A stretch of DNA of 64,000 nucleotides from [Ruminococcus] lactaris ATCC 29176. GTDB taxonomy: Bacteria > Bacillota > Clostridia > Lachnospirales > Lachnospiraceae. A program made the translations under genes and the position numbers. Each line of letters begins with the position of its first letter. Positions within the stretch are counted from its first letter, which is position 1. The stretch lies in NCBI RefSeq assembly GCF_025152405.1, contig NZ_CP102292.1:186001-250000 (forward strand), in the 5' to 3' direction. Below the pieces are notes generated by a model. It worked only from the letters and a program-made list of their open reading frames with translations, had not been told where the DNA came from and ran no database searches. This document shows, in pieces, positions 43,633 through 52,377 of this stretch.

Positions 43633-45915
43633 TTGCAAAAAGGGTGGCGACCTTGAACGCTCTACCAACCGCTACATTACCGCCTTATGATTTCTTTCTA
43701 CGGCGTTTGAAATAAAGCATACCGCCAAGCCCTACGCAGGAAAGACCAAGCATGGCAAGATAAGCATAGATATTGGTATTGTCGCCTGTTTTTGGGCTGT
43801 CACTTGTCTTAGTAACCGTAGATGGTGTATCCGGCGTGTCGGTATCCTTTGGTGTGTCTGGGATTTCCGGCACTTCCTTGATTGTCACAGTCTGTCCATC
43901 GTCTGTAATGTCCTTATGTTCCGTCACTTTCTTTGGTTCGTCTGGATTGGTCATATCGTATAACTCCTCAAAGGTAACAAGGTTTTTACCACCAAGAGAA
44001 GAACCATCAAAGGTAAAGGCAATCTCAACCGCCATTTTTTCATTGTCGGCTGTGAACTCATACTCATTGGATACTTTCTTTCCATCAATCAGAAGTTCTG
44101 CATTTTCCTCTTTTAACATCTGCCAACCGGAAAGTTTGTATTTTGTTCCAACTTCCAGACCATCTAATGTGACTTTATCCACAATCGTTACATCTTTTCC
44201 GGCTTCAATTTCTTTCTTGCCGTTCTTGTCCGTAGCGGTCGTATGGATTTTGATGATACGTTCCGTGATAAGAACCGTCTGTCCATCATCGTTGATGTCC
44301 TTATGTTCGGCAACCTTGACAGGCTCTTTTGGATTGCTCATATCGTACAATTCCTCAAAGGTAACAAGGTTCTGACCACCAAGAGCTGAACCATCAAAAC
44401 TGTAAGTAATCTCAACCGTCATTTTTTCACTGTCGGCAGTGAATGTGTAATCACTGTCTACACGTTTTCCATCAATCAGAAGTTCGGCGTTTTCTTCCTT
44501 TAACATCTGCCAGCCGGAAAGTTTATATTTTCTGCCTGTTTCCAAGCCATTAAGTGTGACTTTGTCCACGATCTTGATGGCTTTTCCGGCAACAATCATT
44601 TTTTCGCCTGTTTTCTTGTCGGTCGCTGTGGTATGGATTGTGATTTCTTTTTCGTATTCATCAGTAAGTGTCCCTAAATCTACGGTCACTTTATTTCTGG
44701 ATACGACCACCTCAAAGGCTGGAATCAGCTTAAATCCGGCGTTGGAATCACACTTTAATTCCTCAATCACATAGGTATCATAGAGTAATGCACCTTTGCT
44801 GTCGTCTGGTTCAGATGTCCCAAACCATACACCGTCCTCACTGGATTTTCCAGCATTGGTATTGACTTTGTGGGAAGCCCAGCTTGAAGCAGTGGAGAAC
44901 TGACCGTTGTTGTCAGTAACTACAATATGGGATTCTCCCGTTGTCTTGCTTGTAATTCTGAATGGAACACCTGCAAGACGTTTGTGTGTACCTGCACCGA
45001 TTTTTACACCCTCAATATCGCCACGTTTAATCTGGTTGTAGACAGAGTGAGATTTGTCGGTCAAGTCCACGATTTTTCCATCTTCCGTGATAGAAAAGTC
45101 GATTGTTTTTGCACCGTCTGTCAAGTAGCCCTCTGGTGCTTTGCTTTCTTCTAATCTGTAATTTCCGTAAGGGAGCAGGTCAGCAGAAGTAGAAGCAATT
45201 CCGTCAATGCCTGTCTGAATCTTCTTTACCGTTTCATTCTTGCTGTATAATTTTCCCTCAACCAGTACAGGACTGTCATTTAAGGAAATGATATTAAATT
45301 CTGTGTACTGTAAGGTCGCACTTCCCTGTGCTTTGGTATCCTTTGTTTCAAGGTCACGTTTCTGGATTTTCACACCGCCACGGATAACCTTATCGGATAC
45401 GGAATACTGGTTGCTTCCAGAAAGTACGGCAAGTTCGCCATCTTCGGAAATCTGTGTAAGGTATGTCCCCTTAATCTGTTCGGAACTTCCGCCAGCCTGC
45501 ATATATGCACCATCTAATAAGTAGCCGTTTGGTGCTTTTGTTTCTGTGACAGTGAGTGTACCAAGTGGCAGTACATTTTTACCGTCCTGTGTATAGAAGC
45601 TGTCGCCGGATACTTTGTAGCTGTCGGCAAGTCTGGATACATAATGGATAGTTCCGTCACTGTCTTTTTCGGCAACGGTTTTGGTTGTCCATGTACGGGT
45701 AGCTTTTGCAGGTAGATTATCTGCATTGTAGTGTCCGTCATAATAGCTCCATGTGAACTCTGCACCCTCTAAAGAAGCAGTTCCCTGTGGAGTAGATTTT
45801 CCTGTTTCCATGTCAATTTTGAATAAATCAATCAAAGTTTCTGTGACCTTTGGAGTGTCAGCAACAGTTAATGTCGCTGTTTTTCCAACTTCCACATTTA
45901 AGGCATGGACAGTAG

Positions 45916-47201
45916 TACAAAAGTTTTTAAATAAATGGACTATATTTCTTTTCTGTAGTATACTGTTCTCATCAAATCAAAAGGAGCATTAAACTATGGG
46001 AAGAAAAGCATCCACTATTAATCTTAGCGAGGACGAACGTTTATATCTTGAAACTCAGATGCGTGCAAGAACAATTCAAGCCCAGACAGTAATTCGGGCA
46101 AGAATTTTACTACTCAAAGCAGAAGGTATTTCAGTTGACCATATTGCAGACAAAGTAGGAATGAATCGCAAAAGCGTCATGCTCTGTATCAATAAATACC
46201 TTGAGGGTGGTGTGGAAAATGCTCTGTTTGATGCACCCGGTCGTGGCAGGAATGCTGAAATAACCGATGATGAAAAAGCCTGGATAATAAATATCGCCTG
46301 TCAGAAGCCTGTCAATCTTGGATATTCAGCAGAAGTATGGACGCGTGCTCTTCTTACAAAACATATTAATAAATTTGCCGAAGAAGCAGGTCATACAAGG
46401 TTGTCAACAATCAGTCAGTCAAAGGTCCGCACAATACTGGAAGAAGCGGATATTAAGCCTAACAAAATAACTTATTACTGCGAAAATCGTGACCCTGATT
46501 TTGACCAGAAAATGCATAATGTTCTTCTTGTATATAAACAATTGTCTTTACAGTTTGACGAGAAGGGACAGCTCATTCCGTTTAAGGAGGATGAACAGGT
46601 TGTACATGTACTTTCCTATGATGAAAAACCCGGAATTCAGGCAATTGCCAATACCACAGAAGACCTCTTGCCGGATGAAAATCACAAGACGGTCAGCCGT
46701 GATTATGAATATAAACGTCTTGGAACTATTTCACTGCTTGCTGGAATCGACTTACAAACAGGGGAGGCAATTCCGCTTGTAAAAGATAAACACAGCAGCA
46801 AGGAATATATTGAGTTTCTAAAAATACTTGATTCAAAATATCCGGAGACTGACCGGATTCGTCTGGTATTGGATAATCTGAAAGTTCATTCTTCAGAGGA
46901 AACCCGAAAATACCTTGCGACAAAGCCGGGAAGATTTGAATTTGTGTTTACTCCCAAGCATGGTTCATGGTTGAATCTTGTTGAGGGATTCTTTAGTAAA
47001 CTCACACGTCAGATGCTAAAAGGCATACGTGTAAAAACTAAGGATGAACTTGTGCAGCGTATCTATAGATACTTCGATGAAGTAAACGAACAACCTGTCG
47101 TATATCACTGGAAGTATAAGCTTGAAGAAATTAATTCAAGTGAAGAGGTGGTGGTTGATACGTTGCCAATTCAAAAGTCCAGTTAATTAATAACGGTTAT
47201 A
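45916..47201 (+). mobile_element. IS630-family insertion sequence, copy 2 (1,286 bp)
   Basis: Same length and encoded protein as the copy at 20962-22247. GTAG is present on both sides (45912-45915 and 47202-47205). Because the flanking tetramer differs between copies (CTAG versus GTAG) yet matches within each, it is target DNA, not part of the element. Confidence 0.9.
45996..47186 (+). CDS. IS630-family transposase, copy 2
   Basis: 396 residues, identical to the transposase of copy 1, with the same DDE motifs (SYDEKPGIQ, VLDNLKVHSS, LVEGFFSKL) and ribosome binding site. It reads rightward, against the adhesin gene it interrupts. Confidence 0.95.
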   Translation: MGRKASTINLSEDERLYLETQMRARTIQAQTVIRARILLLKAEGISVDHIADKVGMNRKSVMLCINKYLEGGVENALFDAPGRGRNAEITDDEKAWIINIACQKPVNLGYSAEVWTRALLTKHINKFAEEAGHTRLSTISQSKVRTILEEADIKPNKITYYCENRDPDFDQKMHNVLLVYKQLSLQFDEKGQLIPFKEDEQVVHVLSYDEKPGIQAIANTTEDLLPDENHKTVSRDYEYKRLGTISLLAGIDLQTGEAIPLVKDKHSSKEYIEFLKILDSKYPETDRIRLVLDNLKVHSSEETRKYLATKPGRFEFVFTPKHGSWLNLVEGFFSKLTRQMLKGIRVKTKDELVQRIYRYFDEVNEQPVVYHWKYKLEEINSSEEVVVDTLPIQKSS

Positions 47202-48143
47202 GTAGAATCCAGCTTATAACCCTTTGGAGCAGAAAGCTCTTTGATGTAAATTGTTCCTGCTTTTACCTCAACTTCTTTGGTATCGCCGTTTCCATCGGCA
47301 GTAAGTGTGGCAAGCTGGCTGTTACAGCTCTTATCAGAATAGACACCAAATGTCGCACCCTCAAAGGAATAGTTGGCGTTGTCATCTGTGACCGTGGGAT
47401 TGGAAGAAGTCTTTTTGACCTTTGCATTTCCTACATTTAACTTTGCCCAGAACTGTCCAATGTCCTGTCCCTCGCCAGTGTAGATATAACCACCACATTC
47501 ATAGCGTCCTTTATTTGCTTTCACAAATGCTTTCGCACCAGCGTAAACTTCATTCTGAACTGCCTGTGAGATTTCATTATAGGAAGCTCTGACATTATCG
47601 CATTGCCAGCCAAGCTGTTCGCTCAATCTCTGCCAGACAACACACTGTTCCAGCAAATACTTCTGGTTGTTATTCAGCCCTGTATGAGTAGCGGTATATT
47701 GCTTGACGTACTCTAAGGAAAGAGCAACGTCCGCAATCTGATCACTACTCATGCGTGTACTTGCGTCAGACCTTGTTTTATATCCATTCTTGAAATTGGT
47801 ATTGATGTCCACGCAGTAGGCAGTTTCGCCCTCAACTTTCATGTGTCCCTCATGGAACGTGGATTTGATAGAACCGTCATTCATAATTTGTTCAATGTAG
47901 CCGACACGTTCTGCTGATTCTGTCCAGTATTGATTGCCGGAAGCATGAACCGCCGTCACTGGTAATGCCGTGAGGATAGTTGCAAAAACAAGCGTTCCTG
48001 TCAGCAATCGCTTTACTAGCTTATTCATATTTTCTCTTTCTCCTTTCGATTTTGGGTATGAAAAAAGACGCTCATTTATTGAACGCCTTTAACTAAATAG
48101 TCGATATTGAGATTTGGGATTAGGTACAAATCAGATAATTTTA

Positions 48144-48172
48144 ATTGCACCTCATTGCATTAAAATTGCATT
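48144..48172 (+). repeat. ATTGCATT repeats at the ICE right end (candidate integrase arm sites)
   Basis: ATTGCATT at 48154-48161 and 48165-48172 are spaced by 3 bp. A partial third copy, ATTGCACC, lies at 48144-48151. The same 8-mer pair with the same spacing lies at the left end (17708-17726). Confidence 0.6.
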
Positions 48173-48266
48173 TTTTAATATTTTTATATGGTTTTATAGT
48201 TACTTATATTGCCTAAAAATGGCTTAAAATCAACGATTTTGCTTTATACTCCGTACTGTCTGTCTG

Positions 48267-48277
48267 GAGTTTGAGTA
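48267..48277 (+). other. attR core of the ICE
   Basis: GAGTTTGAGTA matches 10 of 11 bases of the guaA-end core at 17638-17648. It is followed by a small hairpin CCCTT/AAGGG (48296-48310) that could be the original guaA terminator. Confidence 0.6.
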
Positions 48278-48336
48278 ATAAAAATTTTCTGAAATCCCTT
48301 ATAAAAAGGGCATTTTAGAGCAGATAAAGTTCTATT

Positions 48337-48355
48337 TGATAACAAAATGATAACA
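48337..48355 (+). repeat. Paired TGATAACA repeats at the left end of the second element
   Basis: TGATAACA at 48337-48344 and 48348-48355 with a 3-bp spacer. An inverted near-copy GGTTATCA lies at 48391-48398. Same geometry as the ICE arm repeats but a different sequence, fitting a different integrase. Confidence 0.5.
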
Positions 48356-48420
48356 CGAGAGATTTTGGCATTGTTTATCCGGAATCTTGTGGTTATCAGG
48401 TAATATGTGTGAAACCAACA

Positions 48421-48467
48421 AAAAGGTCTTACTGAATTGAGTGAAATCAATTTGGTAAGGCCTTTTT
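48421..48467. terminator. Bidirectional terminator before the element's repressor gene
   Basis: AAAAGGTCTTAC (48421-48432) pairs with GTAAGGCCTTTT (48455-48466) over 12 bp with one wobble. T runs on both strands; leftward it ends the repressor transcript just after its stop codon. Confidence 0.75.
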
Positions 48468-48477
48468 CGTTGGTTTT

Positions 48478-48927
48478 TTATTTGTCGTTTTTCGGATAAT
48501 TATACCGCCATTGATCATATTCTTCCTGAGTGATTTCTCCGGATTTCAGCTTTTCAGCTTGTTCCTGCCATGCATGGAACATATCAAACATAGAAAGGTA
48601 GGTGGTTCCCTTGGATTTGTCCAGCCGGAGGCAGAGTTCTCCGTCAATCTCACCAATATGAAGTCCGTAAAGGTCTTCTAATGTAAATAAGGTATGCATA
48701 AGCCCTACATAGCTGTCGATATCTGGGACAGCCAGTGCATGCGGAGAGATTTCAAAAATATCAGCCAGTGCATTCAGATAGTTTTCTTTTGGACTGCGGG
48801 CACCTTTTTCATACTGTGCAATACGGACATCAGCCTGTGATTCGCTGAATCCGAGCTGTTGCCCTAAATATTTCTGCGTGAATCCACGCAGAAGTCGGAA
48901 ATGGTGGATTCTTTCTCCTATTGCCAT
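48478..48927 (-). CDS. XRE-family repressor of the second element
   Basis: 149 residues from ATG 48927 with AGGAGATG upstream. An N-terminal helix-turn-helix (IGERIHHFRLLRGFTQKYLGQQLGFSESQADVRIAQYEKGARSPKENYLNALADIF) is followed by a C-terminal domain with HIGEIDGELCLRLDKSKGTTYLSMFDMFHAWQEQAEKLKSGEITQEEYDQWRYNYP. This C-terminal half recurs in regulators next to mobilizable-element integrases. It is divergent from the excisionase-integrase operon and should repress it through the repeats at 48975-49086. Confidence 0.88.
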   Translation of the reverse strand: MAIGERIHHFRLLRGFTQKYLGQQLGFSESQADVRIAQYEKGARSPKENYLNALADIFEISPHALAVPDIDSYVGLMHTLFTLEDLYGLHIGEIDGELCLRLDKSKGTTYLSMFDMFHAWQEQAEKLKSGEITQEEYDQWRYNYPKNDK

Positions 48928-48962
48928 AGTTTTACATCTCCTGTCTTTTTCTTGATAGGTTG

Positions 48963-48991
48963 AGTATAGCATATCTGTATAGTACAGACAA
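48963..48991 (-). promoter_or_regulatory. Repressor promoter
   Basis: On the minus strand, TTGTCT (48991-48986) and TATACT (48968-48963) with a 17-bp spacer. The operator-like CTGTATAGTACAG (48975-48987) sits inside it, suggesting autoregulation. Confidence 0.7.
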
Positions 48992-49086
48992 GAAAAACCA
49001 TACAAAAAAGTATAGAATTTAACACTGAAAGCACTTGACCAATACAAAAAAGTATAGTATCATACAAACTATACAGAAATGTATAG
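48975..49086. promoter_or_regulatory. Array of four operator-like sites
   Basis: CTGTATAGTACAG (48975-48987), CATACAAAAAAGTATAG (48999-49015), ATACAAAAAAGTATAG (49042-49057) and CTATACAGAAATGTATAG (49069-49086) share TATAC/GTATAG half-sites with dyad symmetry. They cover both divergent promoters. Confidence 0.7.
49035..49063 (+). promoter_or_regulatory. Promoter of the excisionase-integrase operon
   Basis: TTGACC (49035-49040) and TATCAT (49058-49063) with a 17-bp spacer; the third operator-like site fills the spacer. Confidence 0.65.
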
Positions 49087-49110
49087 TAACAAACAAAGGA
49101 GGGATTTACA

Positions 49111-49305
49111 ATGAGTAAAATGTTTATGAATGTAAAAGAGGTCATGGAAGTCCTCGAAGTCTCAGAATCCTACGCTTATAAGCTGATGAAGCGACTCAAC
49201 AGAGAATTACAGGCAATGGGCTGTCAGACAATCGCTGGAAAAGTTGACCGCAAATATTTTTACGAACAGTTCTACGGAACCAGATCAAATGATGGGAGGA
49301 ATTAG
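49111..49305 (+). CDS. Excisionase-type helix-turn-helix protein
   Basis: 64 residues: FMNVKEVMEVLEVSESYAYKLMKRLNRELQAMGCQTIAGKVDRKYFYEQFYG is a MerR/excisionase-like winged helix. AGGAGGG lies upstream. It ends 2 bp before the integrase start and probably directs excision. Confidence 0.82.
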   Translation: MSKMFMNVKEVMEVLEVSESYAYKLMKRLNRELQAMGCQTIAGKVDRKYFYEQFYGTRSNDGRN

Positions 49306-49307
49306 GA

Positions 49308-50420
49308 ATGGCAATTTACAAGAACAACAATGGCACCTGGTATGTAATGATCCGCTATCAGGACTGGACAGGTGCAAGAAAGCAAAAATGTAAAAGAGGA
49401 TTTGCTACAAGAAAAGAGGCAGCGGACTGGGAATTACAGTTTAAGCTGCAGAAAAAAGCAAGTCTGGATATGACAATGGAAAGTTTCTGTGCTTTGTATG
49501 AAGAGGATGTAAGACCGTCTCTGAAACAGAGTACCTGGCTTACCAAAGAAAATATTATCCAGAAAAAGATTCTGCCTTATCTGGGACAGCGTAAAGTGTC
49601 GGAAATCACAGCAAAAGATGTGATGGACTGGCATAACCAGATGAGAAAACTGAAAACAAAGACAGGAAAACTTTTGTCTCCAACGTATCTGAAAACGATA
49701 CATGGACAGTTAAGTACCATTTTTAATCATGCAGTGAAATATTATGATCTCAGTACCAATCCAGCGAGAAAAGCCGGAGCATTAGGAACAGAGGAAGGAA
49801 AGGAAATGCTGTTCTGGACAAAAGAAGAATATAAACTTTTTGCAGAAGAAATGATGGATAAGCCTCTTTCATACTATGCGTTTCAGCTACTCTACTGGTG
49901 CGGAATACGGTCAGGAGAACTTCTGGCTTTAACTCCGGCGGATTTTAATTTTAAAAAGAAAACGCTGCGAATCAATAAGTCCTATCAGCGGTTACAGGGA
50001 AAAGATGTAATCACGACACCGAAAACGAAAAACAGTATCAGGACAGTTGTGATGCCACAGTTTCTATGTGATGAAATGCAGGATTGCCTGAAATTATATT
50101 ACAGTTTAAAACCTGATGACCGTATTTTTCCTGTGACAAAATATTACCTGAACCATGAGATGGAAAGGGGATGCAAAGCATGCGGTGTCAAGAAAATCCG
50201 TGTTCATGATCTTAGGCACAGCCATGTATCTTTACTGATCAATATGGGATATACAGCTCTGGCAATTGGAAAAAGAGTTGGTCATTCAGCAGAAAAGATC
50301 ACTTACCGTTATGCACACCTGTTTCCATCGGTACAGTTGGATATGGCAGAGCAATTAGATGCGGAAAATATGAAGGAAGAACCGAATGAAATGGGAGGAG
50401 GACTTGCAAATGTCAGCTAA
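49308..50420 (+). CDS. int: Tyrosine recombinase (integrase) of the second element
   Basis: 370 residues. An N-terminal AP2-like arm-binding domain (WYVMIRYQDWTGARKQKCKRGFATRKEAADWE) precedes a SAM-like core-binding domain and a catalytic domain. The catalytic residues are Arg201 (GIRSGEL), His300-x-x-Arg303 (HDLRH), His326 and Tyr335 (ITYRYAHLFP). All are present. The protein is clearly different from the ICE integrase. A well-placed GAGGAATTAGGA precedes the ATG. Confidence 0.95.
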   Translation: MAIYKNNNGTWYVMIRYQDWTGARKQKCKRGFATRKEAADWELQFKLQKKASLDMTMESFCALYEEDVRPSLKQSTWLTKENIIQKKILPYLGQRKVSEITAKDVMDWHNQMRKLKTKTGKLLSPTYLKTIHGQLSTIFNHAVKYYDLSTNPARKAGALGTEEGKEMLFWTKEEYKLFAEEMMDKPLSYYAFQLLYWCGIRSGELLALTPADFNFKKKTLRINKSYQRLQGKDVITTPKTKNSIRTVVMPQFLCDEMQDCLKLYYSLKPDDRIFPVTKYYLNHEMERGCKACGVKKIRVHDLRHSHVSLLINMGYTALAIGKRVGHSAEKITYRYAHLFPSVQLDMAEQLDAENMKEEPNEMGGGLANVS

Positions 50421-50730
50421 ATGCCTGGATCAACAGGGACGTTGGAGAAATAAAGTTGTAGCGTTCCGAATGTCACCAGAGGAAGATGAACTTCTGGAAA
50501 CAGCAGTCCGCTTATCCGGATTGACGAAACAAGAGTATATTATCCGAAGATTACAGGAAAAAGAGGTTGTAGTAACCGGGAATCCGAGAGTGTACAAGGC
50601 ATTGAAAAATGAACTTGCAAAGGTACTGAATGAACTGAGACGGCTGAAAAAAGGAGAAAATGTGTCAGAAGATTTACTGGAAGTAATTCAGTTGATTACA
50701 GTAACGATGGATGGAATGAAAGATGAATAA
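50410..50730 (+). CDS. MobC-like relaxosome accessory protein
   Basis: 106 residues from ATG 50410 (GGGAGGAGGA upstream), overlapping the integrase end by 11 bp. KVVAFRMSPEEDELLETAVRLSGLTKQEYIIRRLQEKEVVV is a ribbon-helix-helix of the MobC / plasmid mobilization family. A helical tail KALKNELAKVLNELRRLKKGENVSEDLLEVIQLI follows. It probably binds the transfer origin and assists the relaxase. Confidence 0.8.
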   Translation: MSAKCLDQQGRWRNKVVAFRMSPEEDELLETAVRLSGLTKQEYIIRRLQEKEVVVTGNPRVYKALKNELAKVLNELRRLKKGENVSEDLLEVIQLITVTMDGMKDE

Positions 50731-50733
50731 AAA

Positions 50734-50765
50734 TGCCTTTAAGTGTCGGCAAACACTTAAAGGCA
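50734..50765. repeat. Perfect 13-bp hairpin between mobC-like and repA-like genes
   Basis: TGCCTTTAAGTGT (50734-50746) and ACACTTAAAGGCA (50753-50765) enclose a 6-nt CGGCAA loop. No T run follows, so it is not a normal terminator. It could be a replication origin hairpin, a regulator site or a transcript attenuator. Confidence 0.7.
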
Positions 50766-50855
50766 AGGATTTGGTAGAATACTCTTCCAAAATGTTTCTA
50801 TGGGTATTCTATCAAAATCCATTCTTTCTTTCAACGGGAAAATATGGAGGAACTG

Positions 50856-51878
50856 ATGGAAAACAAAGTAACAGAAGTAAAGAAAACAGTACAGAAAAGA
50901 ATGGAGCCGGAATTGAAGCTTATCAACATGGATAAGGTAGAAGTTGAACAGATTGAATGGCTGCTCTATCCATTTATCCCATATGGGAAAGTAACGATTA
51001 TCCAAGGAGATCCGGGAGAAGGAAAGACTACAATGGTACTTCAGATCATTGCAAAACTGACCAGAGGAGAAGCAATTCTTCCGACAGTTTTATTAACTGA
51101 TGATAAAGAAAATGCAGAAGTACCTGTAAATGTGATTTACCAGACAGCAGAGGATGGTTTGGGAGATACCATAAAACCCAGATTGCTTGCTGCAGGTGCA
51201 GACTGCTCCAAGGTGCTGGTCATTGATGATGCAGACCAGCCATTGACAATGGCAGATATCCGGCTGGAGGAGGCAATTATACAGACAAAAGCAAGAATGG
51301 TTGTACTTGATCCAATTCAGGGATTCTTGGGAGCAGAAGTTGATATGCACCGTGCAAATGAGATTCGTCCGCTGATGAAGCGCATCGCAGTGCTGGCAGA
51401 AAAATATCACTGTGCGATTATCTTAATCGGACATATGAACAAAAACAGTAACGGAAAATCTTCCTACCGTGGACTTGGATCAATTGACTTTCAGGCAGCA
51501 GCAAGAAGTGTCCTGATTGTTGGCAGAATCAAGGAAGAACCAGAAACGAGGGTGGTGTGCCATACGAAAAGTTCTTTAGCACCGGAAGGAAAATCTATTG
51601 CTTTTCAATTAGATAAGGATAATGGATTTGAGTGGATTGGAGAATATGATATCAGTGCAGACGAGTTGCTTAATGGAGATGGCAAGGGACAGAAAAGCCG
51701 GAAAGCGAAAGAATTTCTTCTTGAGATACTGGCAGATGGTGGTATGTCACAGAAGAAAATATTAGAAGAAGCTGCGAAGCGTGGAATCAAAGGAAAAACG
51801 CTGAGAAATGCGAAGTCAGAACTGGAAGTAGATTCGGTAAAACGGGGAAATCAGTGGTACTGGGTGCTGCCCGAATAG
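50856..51878 (+). CDS. RepA/RecA-like AAA ATPase (hexameric helicase type)
   Basis: 340 residues from ATG 50856 with GGAGG 5 nt upstream. Walker A GDPGEGKT (51-58) and Walker B-type ARMVVLDPIQGFLG, then HCAIILIGHMNKNSNGKSSYRGLGSIDFQAAARSVLIVGR, match the RSF1010 RepA / AAA_25 helicase family. A C-terminal winged helix (FLLEILADGGMSQKKILEEAAKRGIKGKTLRNAKSEL) follows. It may help replicate the excised element. Confidence 0.87.
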   Translation: MENKVTEVKKTVQKRMEPELKLINMDKVEVEQIEWLLYPFIPYGKVTIIQGDPGEGKTTMVLQIIAKLTRGEAILPTVLLTDDKENAEVPVNVIYQTAEDGLGDTIKPRLLAAGADCSKVLVIDDADQPLTMADIRLEEAIIQTKARMVVLDPIQGFLGAEVDMHRANEIRPLMKRIAVLAEKYHCAIILIGHMNKNSNGKSSYRGLGSIDFQAAARSVLIVGRIKEEPETRVVCHTKSSLAPEGKSIAFQLDKDNGFEWIGEYDISADELLNGDGKGQKSRKAKEFLLEILADGGMSQKKILEEAAKRGIKGKTLRNAKSELEVDSVKRGNQWYWVLPE

Positions 51879-51945
51879 AAAAGGAAGATGGCAAGGTGAC
51901 CATATCTTAAGAAAAGGGCATCTTGCCACCTTGAAAGGAGATAGG

Positions 51946-52185
51946 ATGAAAAACAGAAATGTGCAGATCCCATACGAGTTGTTCTTTCAACTTTTGCAAT
52001 ATTTTTTGATGGAAAACTATGAAAGCGAAGAAATAATTCGGCAGGGATTAGAAAGAAAGTTGGATACAATGGTCAACCGAGAATTATACAGCAAATATAA
52101 AACTGCATCAACAGAGGAAGAACGGGAAAAATCCCGGCAGGAATATTTGGACAGGCGGGGAATACCAGAAAACTTTCGAAGGTAA
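51946..52185 (+). CDS. Small helical protein of mobile elements (complexin-2-like)
   Basis: 79 residues from ATG 51946 with AAGGAGAT upstream. NRNVQIPYELFFQLLQYFLMENYESEEIIRQGLERKLDTMVNRELYSKYKTASTEEEREKSRQEYLDRRGIPENFRR is mostly helical and charged. Proteins of this type, sometimes annotated complexin-2, sit between repA-like and relaxase genes in Clostridia elements. Function unknown. Confidence 0.7.
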   Translation: MKNRNVQIPYELFFQLLQYFLMENYESEEIIRQGLERKLDTMVNRELYSKYKTASTEEEREKSRQEYLDRRGIPENFRR

Positions 52186-52377
52186 AGATTTTCTCTGATT
52201 GCCTTATTACAGGAGCGTGTCACGCACCTGTAGATAGTAGATAAGGAGAGGTCTGATAAGGCACAGACGGAACGTTATGAATATATTGAGAGTTTGTCTG
52301 GAGTTGGAAAATTGTAAAGGGGGCCCTGAAACAGGGCATCCCTATGGAAAACGATAAGTGGAAGGGAGAATGTCACA

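Larger units (their letters stand above)
43685..48028 (-). pseudogene. ICE-borne LPXTG-type surface adhesin (thioester/VaFE/SpaA-like), interrupted by IS630-type element
   Basis: The N-terminal part (48028 to 47206) has a signal peptide and a thioester-type domain with AYCVDINTNF and LLEQCVVWQRL. After the insertion the frame continues from VHALNVEVGKTATLTV. It carries SpaA-like prealbumin repeats (LPLGTLTVTETKAPNGYLLDG; LPYGNYRLEESKAPEGYLTDG) and two nearly identical VaFE-type repeats (YKLSGWQMLKEENAELLIDGK ... LVTFEELYDM). The C-terminal sorting signal is SPKTGD, a membrane helix and KRRRKKS. Removing the IS and one GTAG copy restores one frame of about 1,017 residues. Likely role: attachment to other cells or host. 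Now only the secreted first 276 residues can be made. Confidence 0.88.
17638..48277. mobile_element. Tn916/Tn5801-family integrative conjugative element, about 30.6 kb
   Basis: Between the two 11-bp guaA-type cores lies a complete Tn916-like gene order, nearly all leftward: adhesin, Orf23, Orf22, Orf21, oriT region, Orf20, Orf19, TcpD, ArdA, TcpE, Orf16, Orf15, Orf14, Orf13, cargo, Orf7, Orf8, excisionase-like protein, integrase. In place of tet(M) it carries a two-component-regulated ABC transporter. It has been hit by two IS630-type copies and one IS110-type copy. Core transfer genes appear intact, but the HTH regulator next to Orf7 is broken. Confidence 0.88.

Noticed and set aside
43625-43675. 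tRNA-like D-arm text (GCGGTTGGTAGAGCG) on the minus strand
   Set aside because: No acceptor stem, anticodon arm or T-arm in the right places; only a local resemblance.
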